64,000 nucleotides of DNA from Neoarius graeffei (lineage: Eukaryota > Chordata > Actinopteri > Siluriformes > Ariidae), in assembly GCF_027579695.1 (NCBI RefSeq), contig NC_083569.1, positions 77,053,149-77,117,148 on the forward strand, read 5' to 3'. The notes beneath the pieces were generated by a model. That model worked only from the letters and a program-made list of their open reading frames with translations, did no database searches and was not told the origin of the DNA. The position numbers were made by a program, and so were the translations under genes. Below are positions 58,030-64,000 of this stretch, in pieces (the stretch's first letter is position 1; the number at the start of each line of letters is the position of its first letter).

Positions 58030-60074
58030 CAAATATTTAAATTTTTTTTTCGACTGGGTATTTCAATAAACATACAAATTTTCTTCCATCCAAAAATTAT
58101 CAAAATAATGTGTACTGACTTACCGTTAGGATATTTCTTACTCACCATTCATCATGTTTACTTAAATAAGATGTGTCTGATCTTTATCTTAGTCATCCCA
58201 TATGATATTTAGCACAAAAAACACACCACCATGAAAGCTGACTGTGATATTTGACCCTCATGTATTTGTGCTGCCTTGTTGTGAACATGTTATCACAGAA
58301 AGAGCTCGTGTCCTTCTTTGCTTTAAAACAGGTTTTGCTTACTCCAACTTTACCCATAACTTCGAAGACCTAATAAAACTGTGCATGGGTTTGTGTAAAT
58401 AAGAAATTAACAGCTTAACACACAACCGCAACTGATCACAGGATAAATGTTGTTCCAGGAAGTAGGTCATGTGGTGACAGGAAAGAAAGTGGGTTTTGGT
58501 GGCGACAAATGTTTGCAAGGTTTGCTTGTCTGAGATCATCTAATCTCCGTTTATAGAGCTTGTGAGAGGGGCCATGTTCTCATGAAAAGAATATGCAGAG
58601 AAAGTATATTGTAAAAGATTTTCAATACATTGCATGTCATATAGGATTACGGCTAGCCAAAGGAACCGTGTTCCAACTGATTAAAAGGAAACTGAAAGGT
58701 GGAGGTGACTGTAAAGTATAAATCCTTATAAGAAAAGAACTGCATCTGCTACATGATCTTGCATTGCAGTTTCAATGACAGACTGACATTTCATTTTCTC
58801 TTTATTTTCTCCCAGTGTGCCCTCAAATAGACCTCATGTAGGAGTAAATGGGAAGTAAATTGCATTTTGAGGTCTGGTGGATAGCAAAGAGGTTGCTTTG
58901 GGTACAAAAACTGCAGGGTGGATATTTATCGGCTTGTACAAATAATTGTGTGTTGATTTAATTTGGTAAATATGAAAAATGCGTAGCAAATTCTCGGCAA
59001 AATGTGCACAATAGAGATGTTTCATGGAATCACAAAATAACAATGTGACTAGGGTTATCCTATTAATATAACAGCCCTGACCAATATAAATAAATCAGGA
59101 ATGTTTTTATGTCTTTATCACTTGCAGTGCTAGATAATTCATGCACAGGAGCATAAATTGGAGTCATCGTCAGCCTTTAACTCGAAGAGATATAGCAGTA
59201 AGATAATGAAAAGCAGATCAGTTCAGGACATGAGAATATGAATGCTTTATTTTCTTATCAATAAGGTGATATTGCAAGGACAGCTTGAAGGATTTTATAA
59301 GAAAGATTCAAAGACTCAGAGATTACTTATCTAAAAGGCTGAGAGGTGGCCAAAGTGTAAAACTTCCCATCATTTAAATGCCACAAAATCGCCTTTAAAA
59401 GCAGATGGTCTTAACTAATCCAGTCACATAACGTGTTTAGTATTCTGCGTCTCCCAGTGGTTTGTCGTTACAACATTTAACATGCACCTTTTCCTTTCAT
59501 AATATAAGTGAACTAAATATAATTAGCTGAGGCTTTGTGATATTTAGATGCAAGGTATTAAGATATTAAAGAAAGCAGATGATAGACCAGTGTTTTCCTG
59601 TAAGAGGAGTAAAGAAGGTAATAAAATGATCATACCTTCAGACAAGAAAGTTGTATTTGATGCAGATGTGAGACTATGCAGAAGTGCAAATGGGGTTACA
59701 GTTGCTTTCAGGAGCCTACGTGTACTTCCTGTGTGTGCGTGTGTGTGTGTGTGTTTTATGCAAATGTGTTTGACTGTATGGTGCATTCATATGTGGAGAG
59801 AGAGAGAGACAAATAAAGAGGCATTATATAAACATTTAGAAATGATGTGGTTTTTATTCAAGAGTCAGTTCTTCAGGATTAAAAATGAAAAATGAAAAAA
59901 AAAAATGTACTTAGGAAATACATGCCATATGCTTAATCTCAAAATCTGTTAAATAGAGCACTCCAGGATCATTTATTGTATGTATCATAATGAGAACAAG
60001 TAGTGAGCATTTAATTTGTAGGTAGAAGAATAACATTAAACCTGTTAAACTTGTTGTATTACACAGTGTTTAGT
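58030..60074. other. No gene confirmed
   Basis: AT-rich sequence with a TG run at about 59738-59755 and a GA run at about 59796-59808. Upstream AKAP11-like exons would be expected to the right on the minus strand, but I found none with matching phase. Confidence 0.35.
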
Positions 60075-60485
60075 GCGGCACGGTGGTGTAGTGGTTAGCG
60101 CTGTCGCCTCACAGCAAGAAGGTTTTGGGTTCGAGCCTGGTGGCCAGTAGGGGCCTTTCTGTGTGGAGTTTGCATGTTCTTTCCATGTCTGTGTGGGTTT
60201 CCTCTGGGTGCTCCGATTTCCCCAACAGTCCAAAGACATGCAGTGAGGTTAACATGGGGCAGCCATGGGTTGAAGTGCCCTTGATCAAGCAAGGCACCTA
60301 ACCCCCAACTGATCCCTGGGTGCTGTAGCATAGCTGCCCACTGCTCTGGATATGTGTGTGTGTGTGTGTGTGCGCTCATTGCTCGCATGTGTGTGTTCAC
60401 TGCTTCTGATGGGTTAAATGCAGAGGATGAATTTCACTGTGTGCTTGAGTGTACGTGTAACCAATAAAGTAGTCTTCTTCTTCTT
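60075..60485 (+). mobile_element. Chimeric SINE: same tRNA-like head, different 3' body
   Basis: The first about 175 bp match the local SINE head and first body segment (GCGGCACGGTGGTGTAGTGG to AGTCCAAAGACATGCAG). It then switches to an unrelated body: AGTGCCCTTGATCAAGCAAG, CCCAACTGATCCCTGGGTGC and GGTTAAATGCAGAGGATGAA. It ends CCAATAAAGTAG and TTC repeats. That body is a recognised fish SINE tail. A short TTAGTG match may be the target duplication. Confidence 0.8.
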
Positions 60486-60855
60486 AGTGTTTTATTTCAA
60501 ATCAGTAAAGAATGGCTAGCGTGTCAAGTCAAGTCAAGTTTGTTTGTATAGCACTTTTAACAATAGACATTGTCCCAAAGCAGCTTTATAGAATCTGAAT
60601 GACCCAATAGGCTGGCAGCTGTAACTTGTATATTTCACTCTCGTGGCACATCTCGTGGAACTACATAATTTTTACGTAGAATGATTGATAACGATATTTA
60701 GAACGTAGAATAAAAAGTTCTCCATTCAAAACCACACACACTGATAGTTATAGCACCTTGAAATATTCAAAATTAGCGCGATGAAGAGTAATCTAGGTCA
60801 GCTTTCCAGCCAATGAGCGAGCGCCTAAGTAGGCCGTGACATAGTATAAACAAAG

Positions 60856-61432
60856 ATGGCTGCGCCCACGGAGGGCAGCGTGGAGAGAGAAAATCGCCAA
60901 AAAACCCCTTCTGCAGCAAAGTATAAATGTCTTATGCACCTCCCGTCAGTTGGAAATGAAGAGTCTGAACCGTTTTCGAAAAAGAGGTGGGATACATTCT
61001 GTAAATGTTGTTCTGACTGGAAGGAAACTGACGGGATTGAGCGGACAATTGTCGAGAACACTGAACCACTACAACATCTCGAATGTGAAGATCTACCGAG
61101 CGGTACAGGCTTTCATCCTACTTGTTATCGATGGTTTGTCGACAAGAAGCGAATAGCTACCGCTAGAAAGAGGCAGACAGCCAAAGCTGAGTCGGCTCAA
61201 CAGAGGATTTCCTCTCCAAAACTATTACGATCTAGAACAGAGGGTTCTGGCCAACAACAACTACAGCACACCAAAAGGAGGAAAACAGAAACAACGCTTG
61301 GATCGTCTGGTACAGAAAAAAGCCGCATATTACCACCTGTCTGCATAATATGTAAGAAAATCGACAGATTTATCACAGCCAAGGGTAAAAGAACAAGAGC
61401 TAAACTTGTAAAAGCTGAGACAGTTGATGGAG
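60856..61432 (+). CDS. Cys/His-rich protein of unknown function, exon 1
   Basis: 192 codons plus one base from ATG 60856 (MAAPTEGSVERENRQKTP), ending at GATGGAG|GTAAGT. It contains KRWDTFCKCCSDWKETDG, then GFHPTCYRWFVDKKR near residues 95-109, a basic linker with RKRQ and KRRKTE, and PPVCIICKKIDRF with a C-x2-C pair. Spaced Cys and His suggest metal binding, and the basic runs suggest a nuclear protein. I recall similar N-terminal sequence in many uncharacterised teleost proteins but know no function. The gene lies wholly inside a TIR element, so it is probably transposon-encoded rather than a host gene. Confidence 0.65.
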
Positions 61433-61709
61433 GTAAGTAAAAAGATAGTTGTTAAAATAAATCCTATAAAAAGTCCTAAAATCTTAATGGCTGGCCCAAC
61501 CAATCTTTTAAATACATGTAGGCCTAATGAGGGATGTAAACCCCCAAGCTTGTTCCAAATTAAATAGGTTTTATCAAAATTGAATTTTTTCATGAATAAA
61601 GAATTCATAGGCTAAAATGATATGATTTAACCACATGGCTATTTCTTTTGTTGTGATTTTTGTTGGCATTTGATGAAACTTAGGCATATTGTTTTATTTA
61701 CTTTTCTAG

Positions 61710-61861
61710 GTTTGTTGCGAAATGCTGCCGAGGCAAAAAAAGATGAAAGCGTGCTTGTACATATTCGTGAAAAAGACTGTATAGCAATTGAGGTCCGCTA
61801 CCACAGACCATGCTATGCTGACTACACCAAGTTTCTTACAAGAAAACAACCTGCTGGATAG
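61710..61861 (+). CDS. Cys/His-rich protein of unknown function, exon 2
   Basis: The acceptor is CTTTTCTAG before 61710. Joining to exon 1 in phase 1 restores Gly at the junction and gives DGGLLRNAAEAKKDESVLVH, continuing to a TAG at 61859-61861. The total is 242 residues. The exon repeats the H-x2-CY motif (RYHRPCYADYTKFLTRK), echoing GFHPTCYRWF in exon 1. The stop soon afterwards may truncate a longer ancestral protein. The intron is 277 bp. Confidence 0.62.
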
Positions 61862-62879
61862 GTTTATCTTTCAGAGATGATATTATTGATGGATACAGTT
61901 TGAGGTAGTTGCTGGGTAATATGCATTTTTATGCAGGGGCCTAATAGAATGAGTTATAGCACTATTCATCATAACCAAGATGCCGTCACTTACATCTCCA
62001 CTAGAAATTATTGATTCAGCATGTGACAAAAGTGCCCAAATGTCCCCCAAATAATGAGGCCACTCTGAGAAAAAAGTGTAAAAGAATGAGAAATATCTAA
62101 GGAAATATTATTACCTATCACCTATTCATTATTTCTGACAATCATAGAATTTTTATTCACTTATGTGCAGGTATCTCATGGAGAACTTTTATCACATAGT
62201 TGGATACATATTTGAGACCAGAAAAACCATTTCAGAAAGTAGTTCCAAGATAGTTTCCACGAAAGTAATTTTCTAGGCATTCTACGTGTTACAGCTACCG
62301 GCCTACAAGACATGAGCCAATTTTATCCCTAATCTATCCCCAATGAGCAAGCCCGTGGTGACGGTGGCAAGGAAAAACTCCCCCAGATGACACGAGGAAG
62401 AAACTTCGAGAGGAACCAGACCCAAAAGGGAACCCATCCTCACCTGGACAACAACAGACAACATGACTATAACATTAACAGTTTTAACATGAAGTCAGTT
62501 TCGTTGATGTTCTAACTCTTCATTGATGGAAACTTGAGTGCAAAACTGTTCATGACAGCTGCAGTCCCAAAGTTAGCAACTCAACTGTAGTCCTCAGCCA
62601 CAAAAGCATTACTGTAAGTGTCCAGAGCGTCTTCCAAGTGTGACTTTCAACTGTCCATATGGGGCCGTCCTCCGCAGGAGCGATGTGATGAGACTCCAAG
62701 CAGAACGTGTATCAGCTCTAACAAGTAGTTTCAGCTTCCCAAGTTCCTATTCTCTTGTAACATCTTACATGAACACTGTGTTTCTGACTGGGTTTTGTGG
62801 AAGCAAGAATGATGTAGCACTGTAGTATGGTGTATAAGAAACCTGGAGAAACTTCTCTTCAGCCAGTTGGAGTCTTATG

Positions 62880-63245
62880 GTTGAAAGCAAATTGACTGTT
62901 CAGAACAACTGAACAAATTGGTGGGCCTCTCCATCAACCTTCACTGACTCCTACTACAAATGCTGCATCTGCAAGACCAACAGCATTATGGATGACCCCT
63001 CCCACCCTTCTAATGAACTCTTCACCCTTCCTCCATCTGACAGATGGTACTGGAGCATCTGCACCATCACCAAAAGACACTGCAACAGCTTCTTCCCTGA
63101 GGCAGTCTGACTGCTGTGTCCTGACACTCCCAACACTTGGACGAGTCAAACCATTCCCAACACCCACCATCGTACATCCTCCACTACACATCTGCACTTT
63201 ATAATGCTGATATGGGCCCTTTTTTAAAAAAAAAAAAAAACACTT
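62880..63245 (+). pseudogene. LINE reverse-transcriptase ORF 3' end, degenerate
   Basis: Conceptual translation gives CKTNSIMDDPSHPSNELFTL, PPSDRWYW and HCNSFFPEAV followed by a stop. This resembles the C-terminus of LINE ORF2 proteins common in fishes (I recall TNSI.DPSHP and R...N.SFIP.AV motifs). A poly(A)-like run ends it near 63223-63240. The remainder of the LINE is absent. Confidence 0.6.
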
Positions 63246-63304
63246 GCTGTTACTTTTCACTTGATATTGCTACTTTCACAGACGATAGTTTTATTGTAGT
63301 AGTT

Positions 63305-63600
63305 TAGTTCACTGTTAGAAAATTGGGAGTCCCAAAAGTCTCCATGCATAGAGGAAATTAACACTTTTTAGCAATATGTAACTTTATTTACAAAAAAACT
63401 TCGACATTATTGCCATTACTTTGGAAACACACGTGGCGTCATCTCTCCCACTCATGATGAACTTGTGTTAACACATCTGGTGTTACGCATGTAATTACAC
63501 TTCGAATGCATTCCTTTAAATGATCTTTGGACCGTAGCCATAAGAATGATTCAATACCTTCTTCTTTGGTCAAAGACATTCTTAAAGTGTGTGTATATAT
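63305..63600 (-). other. Unclassified; possible mariner-like transposon end
   Basis: GGGAGTCCCAAAAGTCTCCA at 63327 looks like a terminal sequence of a mariner-type element. The partner end was not found, and no transposase frame is visible. Confidence 0.25.
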
Positions 63601-63624
63601 ATTTACACATCAGTTTTTCAAACA

Positions 63625-64000
63625 AGTCCTAAAAGTAGATAAAGAGAACCCAGTTAAAAAAACGAGACAAAATTCTTATACTTGACCATTTATTTATTGA
63701 GGAAAATGATCCAATATTACATATCTGTGAGTGACAAAAGTATGTGAACCTCTAGGATTAGCAGTTAATTTGAAGGTGAAATTAGAGTCAGGTGTTTTCA
63801 ATCAATGGTATGACAATCAGGTGTGAGTGGGCACCCTGTTTTATTTAAAGAACAGGGATCTATCAAAGTCTGATCTTCACAACACATGTTTGTGGACGTG
63901 TATCATGGCGCAAACAAAGGAGATTTCTGAGGACCTCAGAAAAAGCGTTGTTGATGCTCATCAGGCAGGAAAAGGTTACAAAACCATCTCTAAAGAGTTT
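63625..64000 (+). mobile_element. Second copy of Tc1 family A, cut by the window edge
   Basis: Sequence from AAGTCCTAAAAGTAGATAAA through ATCCAATATTACATATCTGT matches the inverted repeat of transposon A, in the opposite orientation. Only its left part is present. Confidence 0.88.
63905..64000 (+). CDS. Tc1 transposase N-terminus, partial at window edge
   Basis: ATG at 63905 starts MAQTKEISEDLRKSVVDAHQ and remains open to the window end (32 codons). It matches the N-terminus of transposase A with two substitutions (Arg to Gln at residue 3, Ala to Val at residue 15). It covers the beginning of the helix-turn-helix domain. Whether the rest is intact cannot be seen. Confidence 0.85.
   Translation, partial: MAQTKEISEDLRKSVVDAHQAGKGYKTISKEF

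Larger units (their letters stand above)
60608..62305 (+). mobile_element. 1.7-kb DNA element with 18-bp inverted repeats carrying a two-exon gene
   Basis: The left end is TAGGCTGGCAGCTGTAAC (60608-60625). The right end is the complement of TAGGCCGGTAGCTGTAAC (62288-62305), with two mismatches in 18. CAA flanks both sides, consistent with a 3-bp target duplication. The uninterrupted relative at 37197-38115 confirms the insertion point. No transposase domain is recognised within. Confidence 0.7.
60527..62725 (+). repeat. Dispersed repeat R, copy 2, split by a TIR element
   Basis: The left piece 60527-60607 (CAAGTCAAGTTTGTTTGTAT, CAATAGACATTG) and right piece 62306-62725 (GACATGAGCCAATTTTATCC to GAGACTCC) match copy 1 at 37197-38115. 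Dropping the insert and one CAA restores an ungapped alignment across the junction. Confidence 0.75.

Noticed and set aside
59636-59728. Possible AKAP11-like upstream exon on the minus strand between CACACAG and GAAG|GTATGA
   Set aside because: Its phase would put a stop into the following 84-nt exon (GAT GAC TGA), and the encoded residues match nothing known.

Overview
This is nuclear DNA of a teleost fish, probably an otophysan and possibly a catfish. The coding exons are sparse and have vertebrate GT-AG introns. Most of the sequence is transposons: Tc1/mariner elements, hAT-like elements, tRNA-derived SINEs, LINE fragments and fish-type microsatellites. The catfish suggestion rests on general familiarity with the repeats and is weak.

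Two host genes are visible, both on the minus strand. One is an AKAP11-like A-kinase anchoring protein, with an 84-nt exon at 57208-57291 and a 1668-nt exon at 54049-55716. The other is a TNF-superfamily ligand, with a start exon encoding the cytoplasmic tail and membrane anchor at 23277-23471 and a stalk exon at 9479-9628. In human, AKAP11 lies directly upstream of TNFSF11 (RANKL) in the same orientation. The same order and orientation here, plus stalk-exon resemblance, make tnfsf11 the best name. The TNF-homology exons are not seen and should lie beyond the left edge. The AKAP11 C-terminal exon was not located. The two genes have unrelated functions and share only conserved neighbourhood.

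Repeats by region. 1-9 kb: two short MITEs, a restriction-like-endonuclease LINE fragment (2405-4640), a long THAP-containing foldback (4762-5745) and a hAT-like copy carrying a SINE. 9-20 kb: tnfsf11 stalk exon, a second hAT-like copy with SINE, and a SINE inside a Tc1 element inside an older element (14826-17490). 23-31 kb: the tnfsf11 start exon, then from about 485 bp upstream of its ATG a 5.9-kb tandem array of roughly 40 SINE-head units of about 141 bp. 31-40 kb: a Tc1 copy inserted in a SINE, a MITE, a hairpin and a degenerate Tc1 split by another repeat. 40-50 kb: five SINEs, a perfect 74-bp palindrome and a 157-bp tandem repeat. 50-53 kb: another Tc1 copy nested in two older elements. 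54-58 kb: AKAP11-like exons, a Tc1 relic and a SINE. 60-62.3 kb: a 1.7-kb element with terminal inverted repeats carrying a two-exon Cys/His-rich gene. The right edge holds a LINE 3' end and the start of another Tc1 copy.

The strongest candidates for something undescribed are the SINE-head satellite beside tnfsf11 and the element at 60608-62305.
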